64,000 bases of DNA, taken from Candidatus Latescibacterota bacterium (GTDB taxonomy: Bacteria > Latescibacterota > UBA2968 > UBA8231). Where the stretch lies: NCBI GenBank assembly GCA_022819745.1, contig JAJEGS010000008.1, positions 1-64,000 of the forward strand, in the 5' to 3' direction. The notes under the pieces are model-generated. The model saw only the letters and a program-made list of their open reading frames with translations. It did no database searches and was not told the origin of the DNA. This document shows positions 16,863 through 26,277 of the stretch, piece by piece (the first letter of the stretch is position 1; every line of letters begins with the position of its first letter). The translations under genes and the position numbers were made by a program.

Positions 16863-18809
16863 ATGCCCCCAGACCCCCAGCCCTCCCCCACAATTCGCCT
16901 ACCGGCGATGCTGACTGGCCTCGGACTCTGCGCCCTGATCGCCGTCGGCCTGCCCTACGGAGAATTCGTGATCAAGGGCACCCGGCTGGGCCTGAGTTCA
17001 TCGACGCCAGCCGCCTTTTTCCTGCTCTTCTGTTTGCTCGCGCTAGTGCAACCGCTGCTGGGACTATTGCGGCGACACTGGATGTTCAACCGCGCCGAGC
17101 TGCTGCTGATTACCTCAATGATGATGCTGGCAACGGCGATCCCGTCGCGGGGCTTTACCGGTCCTGCGATCCCCGCCATTTCCAGCGTGCTCTACTACGC
17201 GACCCCAGAAAACAACTGGGCCGAGCTGCTGGTACCCCACATCCCCACTTGGCTGGTCGTCCAAGACGAAGTGGCGATCAAGCAGTTTTACGAGGGACTC
17301 CCCCGAGGCGAATCCATTCCCTATGGCGCTTGGGTCGAGCCGCTTTTTTGGTGGTTGCTCTTTATGGCTGCCTTCTACCTCGTGCTCATCTGCGCGATGG
17401 TGATTATGCGGCGGCAGTGGATGGACCACGAGCGGCTGCTCTACCCGCTAGTCCAAGTGCCGTTAGGGATGATTGAAGACGGTCCGCGACCCACGCGCAT
17501 AAAACCCTTTTTGCGCAATCCAATCATGTGGGCCGGCTTTGCCGTGCCGGCGATCCTCAATACGATCAACTCCTTTAGCCACTACTACGAATTCGCGCCG
17601 CGCGTCGATCTCAACCTGCCGCTAGCCCTGGGGCACGACGCAGTTGTCCTGCGCATCCGGCTCAACTACCTGATGATGGGCCTGGCCTATTTTATCAACA
17701 CCGGAATCTCCGGCAGCTTGTGGTTTTTCTATGTGTTGGCCAAAGCCCAAGAATGGGCCTGCTCAACCCTAGGCATCTTCACCACCGAACAGCTCGACGC
17801 CTTCAGCCACGCCGGTCCTACCACGGGCATGTTGAGCCATCAGAGCATGGGCGCGATGATTGCGCTGGTCGTCTTGGGGCTGTGGACGGCGCGTGGGCAT
17901 CTAAAGGCCGTGTGGCAACAGGCCAAAGCCGGCGGCAGCGCAGCCGGGGAGCTACTGTCCTATCGGATGGCCATGGTCGGCTTAGCGGTAGGCTCGCTCG
18001 TCATGGGCTTGTGGCTGGGGCAGACGGGGTTGCCTTGGTGGGCGGTGATGCTGTTTCTCGGCGCGGCATTCGCCATCTTCTTCGCTCTTACCCGCGTGAT
18101 CGTCGAAGCGGGTCTCTCGTCGGCCGTGGAGGGGCTGTCGGGCGCGGGCTTTGTAGTCTCGGGCGTCGGCTCGTCGGCGCTGGGAGCGACGGGGATGATG
18201 GCGCTGGGCTTTACCCTCGCTTGGGCGGGCGACCTGTTGGTCTTTATGATGGCCCCCTGCGCCAACAGCATCCGCATGTTACACGGCCTCAAGATCGGGC
18301 GGCGGCGCGTCCTAGCGATGCTAATGGCGGCGCTGGCTATTGGCCTTTTAGGCTCAATCTACGCGACCTTGAACTTGGGCTACCAGTACGGGGCGCTCAA
18401 CCTGCACCGCCAGTATTTCTCCGGACTTTTCGCTTGGGAGCCGTTTCGCTTTGCCGCCCGTTTCATCGAGACGCCGACCGGGCCGTATTGGCTGGGGTGG
18501 CTCTGGAACGGAGTGGGGGCCGCGGTGATGGCGCTCTTGCTGTGGGCGCGCCATCACTTGTTGTGGTGGCCTCTGCATCCCATCGGCTACGTGGCCAGCG
18601 GCACCTGGATCCTCGGCAACATCTGGTTCAGCATCTTTCTCGCTTGGCTGATTAAATCCGTCGTCTTGAAGTACATGGGGCCGAACGGCTACCGCTCGAC
18701 GCGCTGGTTCTTTTTGGGGGTGATACTCGGGCAATTTGCTTCGGGCGGGGCGTGGTTGGTTATAGACGGCTTCACTGGAATGACGGGCAACGTGATCCGC
18801 ATGTATTGA
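16863..18809 (+). CDS. large OPT-like/DUF6785-type multi-pass membrane protein
   Basis: From ATG 16863 the product has 648 aa with roughly a dozen hydrophobic segments. A conserved-looking cytoplasmic stretch MRRQWMDHERLLYPLVQVPL follows the fifth helix, and a GFTLAWAGDLLVFMMAPCAN helix lies in the second half. The layout resembles oligopeptide-transporter-like proteins annotated as DUF6785 in Planctomycetota and Latescibacterota; this is recognition of style, not a search. An upstream TTG extension (16788) is less likely. No Shine-Dalgarno is evident. The transported substrate is unknown. Confidence 0.65.
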   Translation: MPPDPQPSPTIRLPAMLTGLGLCALIAVGLPYGEFVIKGTRLGLSSSTPAAFFLLFCLLALVQPLLGLLRRHWMFNRAELLLITSMMMLATAIPSRGFTGPAIPAISSVLYYATPENNWAELLVPHIPTWLVVQDEVAIKQFYEGLPRGESIPYGAWVEPLFWWLLFMAAFYLVLICAMVIMRRQWMDHERLLYPLVQVPLGMIEDGPRPTRIKPFLRNPIMWAGFAVPAILNTINSFSHYYEFAPRVDLNLPLALGHDAVVLRIRLNYLMMGLAYFINTGISGSLWFFYVLAKAQEWACSTLGIFTTEQLDAFSHAGPTTGMLSHQSMGAMIALVVLGLWTARGHLKAVWQQAKAGGSAAGELLSYRMAMVGLAVGSLVMGLWLGQTGLPWWAVMLFLGAAFAIFFALTRVIVEAGLSSAVEGLSGAGFVVSGVGSSALGATGMMALGFTLAWAGDLLVFMMAPCANSIRMLHGLKIGRRRVLAMLMAALAIGLLGSIYATLNLGYQYGALNLHRQYFSGLFAWEPFRFAARFIETPTGPYWLGWLWNGVGAAVMALLLWARHHLLWWPLHPIGYVASGTWILGNIWFSIFLAWLIKSVVLKYMGPNGYRSTRWFFLGVILGQFASGGAWLVIDGFTGMTGNVIRMY

Positions 18810-18865
18810 AGGACAAATAAAGCCAACAATTACATACAGTTAGCATTAGTCCTATGGGCAAAAAC

Positions 18866-18894
18866 TTGACACTCGCCTAGCCATTGCTTAAATC
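18866..18894 (+). promoter_or_regulatory. sigma-70-like promoter of the surface-protein operon
   Basis: TTGACA (18866-18871), a 17-base spacer and TAAATC (18889-18894) precede ATG 18902. Transcription would start about 7 bases after the -10 element, that is at or next to the ATG. There is no Shine-Dalgarno, so the first gene may be read from a leaderless transcript. Confidence 0.55.
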
Positions 18895-18901
18895 AAACGC
18901 C

Positions 18902-20506
18902 ATGTTTATCGCTACTACCCGCGCTCTGTGGCGCTCGCTTGCCCTCTTGGCCCTGTTTGGCTGCGCGCCAGACGACCCAATCGTAGCCCAAGTCGGCGAT
19001 GTGGGCCTCACCAAAGCCGCGTACCTGCGCTTTGTCGAGCGCTTGCCGCCCGGCTTGCAGAGCGAATCCGCACGCGACCACCTACAGTCCCTCGTCGATC
19101 AGGAACTGCTGCTGCAAGAGGCCCGCGCTAGAGGAATTGAGCAAAGCGACGAGGTCCGCTACCAGCTAAACGCCCTCGTGCGCAAGCGGCTTTCCCAGCG
19201 CTACCAAGCCGAAGTGCTCGCGCCCCAAGTCGAGGTAACGCCCGAGGAAGTCGAGCGCACCTTCGTCGATATGGGCTTTGATCGCGAGCGGCTCTTGGCG
19301 CGAATTCTGGTGCGGCAGCGACAAGATGTGGACCGCGTATTGCAGGCCCTGCACGAGGGCGAGCCTTTCGCCGAACTAGCGCAGCGCTTTGCGGCCAACG
19401 ACCTTTTCGCCCCACAGGGCGATGGAGTCGTCGGTTGGATTGGGCGCACCCAAGCGCAGCGCTTTTCCATTCCGCCGCAGACTTTCCTCTCCCTGCCGGT
19501 CGACCAAATCGCCGAGCCATTGCGGTTAGCGGGCGGCTGGCAAATCTATCGCTTTATCGAAGACCGGTCAGCCGACAAAGCTGACTACGCGGAAGAAGCT
19601 GCCCGCGCAGCGTACCGCGAAAAGTGGGAGAGTCGCCTGCAAATCGAAGTGGAAGCCCTGAGCCGCTCCTTGGGCCTCCAGTTATACCCCGAGGGTCTGC
19701 AAGCCTTGCTAGCCGAGCCGAATCTCGCCGACTCGCTCGCCGCGCTTCCCCTCTACCGCTTTGATGGCGGAGCGATTTCCTTGGGCGAATACCTCCACGA
19801 CCTGCGCTTGGCCGGCTTCCGGGCCGCGTTGCAAGACAGCGCCCAAGTTGCCTCGTTGGCTCGCACCATGTTCTTGCCGGCCTACCTGCTATCAGCGGCA
19901 GCCCAGCAGCGCGGATGGGATCAAGAGGCCGAATTCGCCGAGTGGCGCGAGCGCAAGCGCAGAGCCCTTGTCTTACAGCAGCTCACCAAGGTAGAAACGG
20001 CGACAAAGGCCGTACCCAGCGAGGAGCAAGTCGCCGCGTACTACGAGGCCAACAAGGCGCGCTTCCGCACGGCCGAATCCGTCCACATCAACCAGCTTCT
20101 CGCACCCACCCGCGAGCAGGCCCAACAGTTGCGCGAAGCCCTCGCAAACGGCAGCACCGTCGCCGAACTGTTGGCCCGACCGGGCGTCGAGACCCACGGC
20201 GACCCGCGCGACGACGGTGCGCTGCACCTGCGCAAGGTGGTGCGGTCGCGCTACCCTCAGCTTGTAGATGCGGCCTTTGCCGCAGAGATCGGCGAATGGG
20301 GTGGGCCAGTAGAGGTGCTAGACCAATTCGCCGTGTTCCGGGTACTCCACAAGGAGGGCGGCGACATCCAACCCTTCGCTCAAGCGCGAACGCGAGCGCG
20401 GGCCATCTTGGCAGCAAGGCGTCAGAACGAGCTCATGGACGCGCTCATCCAACGCCTGCGCACCGAGCGCGCAAGCCAAGTCGCCTTATTTGCCGAGCAC
20501 CTGTAA
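18902..20506 (+). CDS. PpiC/SurA-type peptidyl-prolyl isomerase lipoprotein
   Basis: From ATG 18902 the 534-aa product has a lipoprotein signal ending in LALFGC (C21). It then has a SurA-like N-terminal helical region (about 35-110), a parvulin domain (about 125-220, ARILVRQRQDVDRVLQALHEG, ending GWIG) and a second, more diverged parvulin-like region (about 375-490). Such lipoproteins sit in the periplasm on a membrane and chaperone outer-membrane or secreted proteins. Its position as the first gene of a 16-kb operon of very large exported proteins suggests it is their dedicated foldase. Its stop codon is part of the next gene's ribosome site. Confidence 0.85.
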   Translation: MFIATTRALWRSLALLALFGCAPDDPIVAQVGDVGLTKAAYLRFVERLPPGLQSESARDHLQSLVDQELLLQEARARGIEQSDEVRYQLNALVRKRLSQRYQAEVLAPQVEVTPEEVERTFVDMGFDRERLLARILVRQRQDVDRVLQALHEGEPFAELAQRFAANDLFAPQGDGVVGWIGRTQAQRFSIPPQTFLSLPVDQIAEPLRLAGGWQIYRFIEDRSADKADYAEEAARAAYREKWESRLQIEVEALSRSLGLQLYPEGLQALLAEPNLADSLAALPLYRFDGGAISLGEYLHDLRLAGFRAALQDSAQVASLARTMFLPAYLLSAAAQQRGWDQEAEFAEWRERKRRALVLQQLTKVETATKAVPSEEQVAAYYEANKARFRTAESVHINQLLAPTREQAQQLREALANGSTVAELLARPGVETHGDPRDDGALHLRKVVRSRYPQLVDAAFAAEIGEWGGPVEVLDQFAVFRVLHKEGGDIQPFAQARTRARAILAARRQNELMDALIQRLRTERASQVALFAEHL

Positions 20507-20518
20507 GGAGGTGCCATC

Positions 20519-23500
20519 GTGTTAAAAGTAAAATGGAGTGCCATCGCGTACTGCCTGTTGTGGGCATGGCTGCCAGCCAGCGCCCAGCAAGGGTACGACA
20601 TCGTTGACGACCGCATTGTCGTCTCCGGGCGCAGCCACTGGGAGTACTGGAAAAAACCCGAACACCTGACCACCATCGACAACTCGGGCGCGGTGCGTCC
20701 GCGGCACCTGCGCTCGATCTACAATGTCCTCTCCGATCCCAGCATCGCCCGTCCGGTCGTAATCACCAACAAAGACCCGCGCATTCTCAATGTGGATAGC
20801 ACCCTGAAGGTAGATGTGCTCGGCCGACCGGTCCAAGACACCCAGAAAAATTTTGTGTACGACTACTTGGTGCGAGCCGGAGCCAGCCGCGCAGGCTCCA
20901 ATATCGAGATGGCGGCCCATATCATCGACGGCGATCCGACCACCTTCTGGGAACCCGATCCAGACGACCCGATCGAGCAGTGGTGGGTCGAGGTCGATCT
21001 GGGCCGTGCTGTACCTGTGGAGGGGATCTTCGTGCACTTCGTCGAAGAGGGGCTGGGCGATCCTTTCTTCAAGTATCTCCTCCTGTTGGCACCCAATCAG
21101 ACGCTATCGCTTACCGACGACGGCAGGATTAGTTTCGAACTGTTCGTCCCCCACGAAGGGCCTAATACCCAGCAGCGCACCTTCTTCTTTCAAAGTGCCG
21201 CCGCAACTGGGGGAGCCACCCTTGCGACCCCGGTCAATCCCGGCCTCGTAGATCCTACCGGTGGGATTAGCGCTGTAAAGAAACTGCGACAAAACAGCGC
21301 CGATCCAGCTTGGACGGGCAAGCTCATCGAAACCATTCGCATTGTGATCACCGATACGCGCGGGGGGCGGGCCGAGCAAATCGACCAAACCGCCTGGGAG
21401 GCTCTGCCGGCGCATGAACGCGGCGACATCGTTTACTTCGTGCGCGACTTTGCCGGCCGCGAAGAGCCGGTGGAGGCCGAAACCTATGAGTCTTTGGAGG
21501 AAGAGCGCCGTGGGCGGCGGGAATTCTACCGCCGGGAGTTGCCGCGCTTGGCCGAGGTCGAAGCTTGGGGGTGGGGAGACAACATCAGCCTCGGCCTAGT
21601 CGAAGGGGGCGGCACTTTGGATCTGACCTCGGCTGGCAAAACGCCGGGACCGGCCTTCGACGGGGATATCGGCAGCAGTTATCAGCAACCCACCCGAGAC
21701 CCCCTCAACCCGGGTGCCAATGTGCTGACCATCGACATCGGCGGCACGGTGTGGCTGGACCAAGTCCGTTTCGCCGGCAGCAATATCCGCGGCTATCAGA
21801 TGCGGACGTCCACTGGGGAGCGCGATGCCCAAGGCAAGCTGCGCTGGCGTGCAATCACCCCGCCGGAGCGGGTAAAAAACGTCGATAACGGATTCTTTGG
21901 CTACCTCAACGACGTGCAGGATCCCGTGCGCAAGGTGCGCTTTCTCGATTTATTGACCTTTGCCAACTTTATCGGCGACGACCAAAACCGCAGAGACCGC
22001 TTCTGGTCTCGCTTCAACGAACTCATGCTGTTTGCCGAAGGTGTGCCCGCAGAAGTCGAGATAGAGTCCGCTCTGATTGAGCTGCCTGGGCTGGTGACCT
22101 TGGGCAGTATCCACTGGGAGGCCGACACGCCGCCGGGCACCAAGGTCGAGATTCGCACCCGCACTGGCGACCAACTCATCCAGCGGATCCGCTTCTTCGA
22201 CAGCAATGGCATCGAAAAGACCGCGGCCGAGCACAAGAAGCTGCTTGCCTTTCTCAAGGGGCCGATCGACACATCCTTTGCCATCGGCCCGGGCTGGAGT
22301 GCTTGGAGCCAGCAATACCAGCAGCCCGGCGACCCAGTAACGTCGCCCAGCCTGCGCAAGTTCATGCAAATTCAGGCTCGCCTGCTCAGCGAGGATCGCC
22401 AGGTCGCACCCGCGCTAGAGCGCATCTCCGTAGAGCTGCACACCCCGGTCGCCCTCGGACTGCGAGCTGAAGTCTGGCCGCCCGAGGCCCAAGTGGGTGT
22501 TTTGGATACCTTCGAAGTCTTCGTCCAACCCCAGTTCCTAGAGCAGCCCACCTCGGTCCGCAGCCTCGGGTTCGACGAGCTGCTTATCAGCACCGATCCA
22601 GGCCTCGACATGCAGCTCATTGATGTGGCAATCGGCACCGAAGAGGAGTTGGCGTCTGGCGCGCCGCAATCGCTCTTGGATCTAGCAAGCACCGACGGCC
22701 AAATGCTGCAAGGCGACTCGCTCCTAGTGCGCCTCCCGGAGGTCGCCCGCAGCGACACCGACGAACTGCCGCAGCTATATTTCCGCACAACGGCCGATGG
22801 CGAGGAAGTGCCCACCAGCATCGACGGTCAGCTTTTGACAGCAACCTCGCACGCCCTGCTCCCAGACGCGGTGCGCGGCGCGGTGCGCTACTTCCGCCTT
22901 GCCGGAGAAGAGCTAGTGGAAGTCGATCGCGCGGCCTACGACGAGCTACCGCCCGAGTCCCAAGGACCCGTGCGCTACTTCCGCAAGGTAGTAGGAGTGG
23001 GCAACCAGACGCTTTTCGACGAGGTCGGCGACACGCTTAGCGCGGCCCAGTACAACCGGCTAGGCCTTGCCAGAGGATGGGTCGTCGGTCATGGCCGACT
23101 CGTGCGCCTGCGCTTTGCGTCCAAGGTATTTCTCCACGGCACCAAGCTGAAGGTGGCCGTGCGCAACCAAGCAGCCAGCACACCCTATCAGCCCGCCGAC
23201 GCGGCCGACGCTACCGCGCTGCGACCATCGCAAACCCTGTCGATCGCCGCGCTCGGTGCCACGCAGATCGTCGCCGACATATCGGTCGCGCCCAACCCAT
23301 TCACGCCCAATGGCGACCTCGTAAACGACGTCGCCCAAATCGAATTCTCGCTGTTCAAAGTCTATGCCGAGCGGCCGGCCGCCGTCCGTATATGGGCACT
23401 CGACGGTCGGCCCATGCGCCTGCTAGAAGGCACGGCCCAAGGCGGGCACCAGCGCTTTACTTGGGACGGAAAAGACGACCAAGGTCGCGTCGTGCCACCC

Positions 23501-23590
23501 GGGCTCTACATCTGCCAGATCGACGTAGACACCGACGTCGAAGACAGCGCCGGACAACGGCAATCTCACCTTATCGCGGTAGCCTATTAG
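20519..23590 (+). CDS. secreted discoidin-like protein with T9SS-type C-terminal domain (family A, copy 1)
   Basis: The GTG at 20519 has AGGAGG eight bases upstream. The 1023-aa product has a signal peptide (cut after ASA, about residue 22). Two discoidin-like jelly-roll regions occur near 120-190 (HIIDGDPTTFWEP, VDLGRAVPVEGIFVHF) and 375-450 (LTIDIGGTVWLDQVRFAG). A family-specific module follows (FMQIQARLLSEDRQVAPALE). The C-terminus from about 927 (NPFTPNGDLVNDV ... WDGKDDQGRVVPPGLY ... AVAY) is the FlgD-like/gliding-motility type domain used for T9SS export. Two further copies of this family follow in the same operon. Ligand and function are unknown. Confidence 0.75.
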   Translation: MLKVKWSAIAYCLLWAWLPASAQQGYDIVDDRIVVSGRSHWEYWKKPEHLTTIDNSGAVRPRHLRSIYNVLSDPSIARPVVITNKDPRILNVDSTLKVDVLGRPVQDTQKNFVYDYLVRAGASRAGSNIEMAAHIIDGDPTTFWEPDPDDPIEQWWVEVDLGRAVPVEGIFVHFVEEGLGDPFFKYLLLLAPNQTLSLTDDGRISFELFVPHEGPNTQQRTFFFQSAAATGGATLATPVNPGLVDPTGGISAVKKLRQNSADPAWTGKLIETIRIVITDTRGGRAEQIDQTAWEALPAHERGDIVYFVRDFAGREEPVEAETYESLEEERRGRREFYRRELPRLAEVEAWGWGDNISLGLVEGGGTLDLTSAGKTPGPAFDGDIGSSYQQPTRDPLNPGANVLTIDIGGTVWLDQVRFAGSNIRGYQMRTSTGERDAQGKLRWRAITPPERVKNVDNGFFGYLNDVQDPVRKVRFLDLLTFANFIGDDQNRRDRFWSRFNELMLFAEGVPAEVEIESALIELPGLVTLGSIHWEADTPPGTKVEIRTRTGDQLIQRIRFFDSNGIEKTAAEHKKLLAFLKGPIDTSFAIGPGWSAWSQQYQQPGDPVTSPSLRKFMQIQARLLSEDRQVAPALERISVELHTPVALGLRAEVWPPEAQVGVLDTFEVFVQPQFLEQPTSVRSLGFDELLISTDPGLDMQLIDVAIGTEEELASGAPQSLLDLASTDGQMLQGDSLLVRLPEVARSDTDELPQLYFRTTADGEEVPTSIDGQLLTATSHALLPDAVRGAVRYFRLAGEELVEVDRAAYDELPPESQGPVRYFRKVVGVGNQTLFDEVGDTLSAAQYNRLGLARGWVVGHGRLVRLRFASKVFLHGTKLKVAVRNQAASTPYQPADAADATALRPSQTLSIAALGATQIVADISVAPNPFTPNGDLVNDVAQIEFSLFKVYAERPAAVRIWALDGRPMRLLEGTAQGGHQRFTWDGKDDQGRVVPPGLYICQIDVDTDVEDSAGQRQSHLIAVAY

Positions 23591-23607
23591 GGGCGAAAAG
23601 AGACGCC

Positions 23608-26274
23608 ATGCACACTGTTATCATTAGAATAAGCCTCGTTTTGCTACTCGTCGTCATCGCAGCCCAAGCGGCAGTCGGCCAAGTCGATTACAGTTCTCGC
23701 CTCGGGCTGCAACAGGGCGACGAGACCTCCTTTGCGCCTCAAGGGCCGGACGTCATGCTCGGCGTCCTCGACCCAGCAGTGCGCCGCTGGTATGTGCCAC
23801 AGGAACTCTACAAAGAGTACCACTGGCGCCAGTGGCAGTACACCAACTACGCCCGCAACCCCTACCAGCGCTACGTCGATATCAGCCTCGAAGGCGACTA
23901 CTTTTACGACCTGTACGGCAATTTCCTCACCCGTGGCTGGTTGATATTCAACAACTCCCAGAGCAAGCCCCAACAGTTCGGCAACTCGCTGCTCAAATCC
24001 AGCCGCTTCCAACAGTGGTTTTCCGACGTGGTCATCGCCTCAGACGCCAAGGGCCAATACTTCTATACCTTGACGACCAGCGCGCAGATGCGCTCGGTCA
24101 TCTCGCCGATGGTCTTTTCCAAGCCGCGCATGGACGGCGTGCAGTTCGACCTCGCCACCGACCGCTACGAAGGGACGCTCATCTACTCGCGCTTGAGCAA
24201 TCCAGGCGGCTCTACTACCGAAGACCAAGAAGTCCTCCGCACCAACAACACCACGCTGTTCGGCGGGCGCTTCGCCTACCAACTCAGCGACGCCTTGCAA
24301 TTGGGCCTGCACGCGGTCAACGCCCACCAGTCGAACACGCTTTCGGACCGCCTAGTGGGCAACCCGTTTTCCGGTGCCTTGACCGTGGCCCAAAACAAGA
24401 CCGTATCGCTGATTCAGATCGTCCTGCGCGACGATTCCCCGGGCGACGGAACGGGCGGAGCCGCCTTCTTCCAAGCCGGCTCGGACGTGCTAATCACCTA
24501 CGAGGACGGCACCGTCGATGCCGGCAAAGACATCCAATTTGAGCCGGTCATCGAAGGTGGCTTTGTCCAGCAGGGCTACATCGCCGCCAATGGCCCGGAG
24601 GAGATCCGCCTAAGCTACAACTTCGACAGCCCGGCCTTTGTCGATCGGGCCTCGTTTCCCAAAGAGGACATCGTCAAAGTCGAGTTCCGGCTCGTGCTGG
24701 GCAACGACTATCAGGTCTGGATGACCTCCGACCGCCAAGTCAACCGCGACGGGGAGGCCGTGCTACTGCTCGTGGCCCAAGCCGACGGCAACGTGCAAGA
24801 CATCACCAATTTGCAGACCGTCCGCTTCGAGTACGGCCTGCCCACGGCGACCCATATCTTCGGCGGCAACATCGAACTGCGCGACTACCAAGGCTTCGAC
24901 CTGTACGCCGAATACGACCTGAGCGTGAGCTACCGCAAGTACCCCAACGTCCTGCGCGACGAGCACCACACTGCATCCGGCATCGGCGGGAGCCGACGGG
25001 CACCGGCTTGGATGGTGAACGCATCCAAAAAGGCCGCTCCCTTCTTTGTCTTTGGCGAGGCGTACAGCATGGATCCGCTCTACAATACGCGGACTTTCGT
25101 CACCACGGGCACGGGCGAAATCGAATACGACAGCGAGCGCGAAGGCATCGTCGAGTTCGTCGAAGACAACGACGACCAAGACCGCTTCCCCGACACCGTG
25201 CGCTTCGACTGGCTCCAGGGCGATTCTCAAGTATTTCCGGGCTGGGACCAAAACAACGACTTCGTGCCCGACATCAACCAAAACGACAACTTCGTGCGCT
25301 CCAACGCCGTACCCGACTACGAAGAGCCTTTCCTCCGCTTCCATTCCGACCGCCCGGAATTTCTCTTCGGGATGGACATGAACAACAACTTCTGGATCGA
25401 CCAATACGAAAACGACGAAGAGCCAGATTACCCCTACCGCCGCGACCATCGCGGGTACAATGTGTACGGCGGAGCGGACCTGACGCCGCGACTTAAAGTG
25501 ATGGTAGGCGCACTGCGCGAGCAACTCATCTCGTCGAACCAGCAAAACAAGAGCACCTACGCCCTCGTGACGTACGACAACAACTCCCCGCGCTTTGGGC
25601 GCTTGCGCTTCTTTGAAATGAGCAAGTTGGTAGAGGACGACATTCCCAATCCCCTCTTGCAGTGGGCACCGGACAATACCCTGCGCGGCGGCGAGTTGAC
25701 CAAGGTCGAAGACCCCCTGTTAGCCCGCGATACATGGATCAACCAACTCTTTATAGGGCACAACTTGCAATCGGCTTCCTACAAAGTGCAGACCAAACTC
25801 AACTACGTGCGCTTCCGCCAGCTAATGAGCGAGGCCCGCCGGCAGGCCCTAGAGCTAGACGAGCAGGACTTCTTCTTTGGAATCATCAATAAGGCCAGCT
25901 ACCGCTATACCTTGGGCCAGCTCAGCTTGGAGCCGCGCTGGAAGAGCGAGTTCCGCAAGCAGTCGCGCAGTCTCTTTGCCCTAGAGCATTCCACCAGCCT
26001 CTACGAACTTTTTTCGGCCGTCGTCGAAACTCGCCTCCTGCGAGCCACCCAACTCCAAGCGGGCGTCGAGTACCTGATTTTTAACGACTTCAACGTCGAT
26101 GCCAACGACTTCAACTCCATTACCGGCGCGTTTCAGTTTACCAATCAGTCTCAGTACTTGGGTTACAGCCTCCACGCCCTAGCCGGGCTGCGCATCGAGC
26201 GCCAGGACTTTAAAGAGACCAAAGCGCGGTACACAAGTCAGACTTTTATAACGATCTACGCAGGATTGGAATAG
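23608..26274 (+). CDS. large envelope protein with acidic Asp/Asn-rich block (family B, copy 1)
   Basis: ATG 23608 begins a signal peptide (VLLLVVIAAQAAVGQ); the frame upstream lies within the preceding gene. The 888-aa product is rich in alternating polar/hydrophobic strands and has an N-terminal block DPAVRRWYVPQEL shared with the second B protein. Residues about 515-611 are extremely rich in Asp and Asn (DNDDQDRFPD, FPGWDQNNDFVPDINQND, MDMNNNFWIDQYEND), resembling calcium-binding thrombospondin type 3 repeats. The C-terminal third looks like beta strands and ends FITIYAGLE. An outer-membrane barrel or cell-surface protein is plausible, but I know no named family. Confidence 0.6.
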   Translation: MHTVIIRISLVLLLVVIAAQAAVGQVDYSSRLGLQQGDETSFAPQGPDVMLGVLDPAVRRWYVPQELYKEYHWRQWQYTNYARNPYQRYVDISLEGDYFYDLYGNFLTRGWLIFNNSQSKPQQFGNSLLKSSRFQQWFSDVVIASDAKGQYFYTLTTSAQMRSVISPMVFSKPRMDGVQFDLATDRYEGTLIYSRLSNPGGSTTEDQEVLRTNNTTLFGGRFAYQLSDALQLGLHAVNAHQSNTLSDRLVGNPFSGALTVAQNKTVSLIQIVLRDDSPGDGTGGAAFFQAGSDVLITYEDGTVDAGKDIQFEPVIEGGFVQQGYIAANGPEEIRLSYNFDSPAFVDRASFPKEDIVKVEFRLVLGNDYQVWMTSDRQVNRDGEAVLLLVAQADGNVQDITNLQTVRFEYGLPTATHIFGGNIELRDYQGFDLYAEYDLSVSYRKYPNVLRDEHHTASGIGGSRRAPAWMVNASKKAAPFFVFGEAYSMDPLYNTRTFVTTGTGEIEYDSEREGIVEFVEDNDDQDRFPDTVRFDWLQGDSQVFPGWDQNNDFVPDINQNDNFVRSNAVPDYEEPFLRFHSDRPEFLFGMDMNNNFWIDQYENDEEPDYPYRRDHRGYNVYGGADLTPRLKVMVGALREQLISSNQQNKSTYALVTYDNNSPRFGRLRFFEMSKLVEDDIPNPLLQWAPDNTLRGGELTKVEDPLLARDTWINQLFIGHNLQSASYKVQTKLNYVRFRQLMSEARRQALELDEQDFFFGIINKASYRYTLGQLSLEPRWKSEFRKQSRSLFALEHSTSLYELFSAVVETRLLRATQLQAGVEYLIFNDFNVDANDFNSITGAFQFTNQSQYLGYSLHALAGLRIERQDFKETKARYTSQTFITIYAGLE

Positions 26275-26277
26275 CGC

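Noticed and set aside
23077..23607. Upstream extension of the B1 gene
   Set aside because: The 177 extra codons lie within the 3' end of A1 in another frame, and the signal peptide begins only at 23608.
24763..25545. Minus-strand open frame rich in Val/His under the B1 gene
   Set aside because: It is the complement of the Asp/Asn-rich block (GAC/AAC codons read as GTC/GTT); no independent signals.
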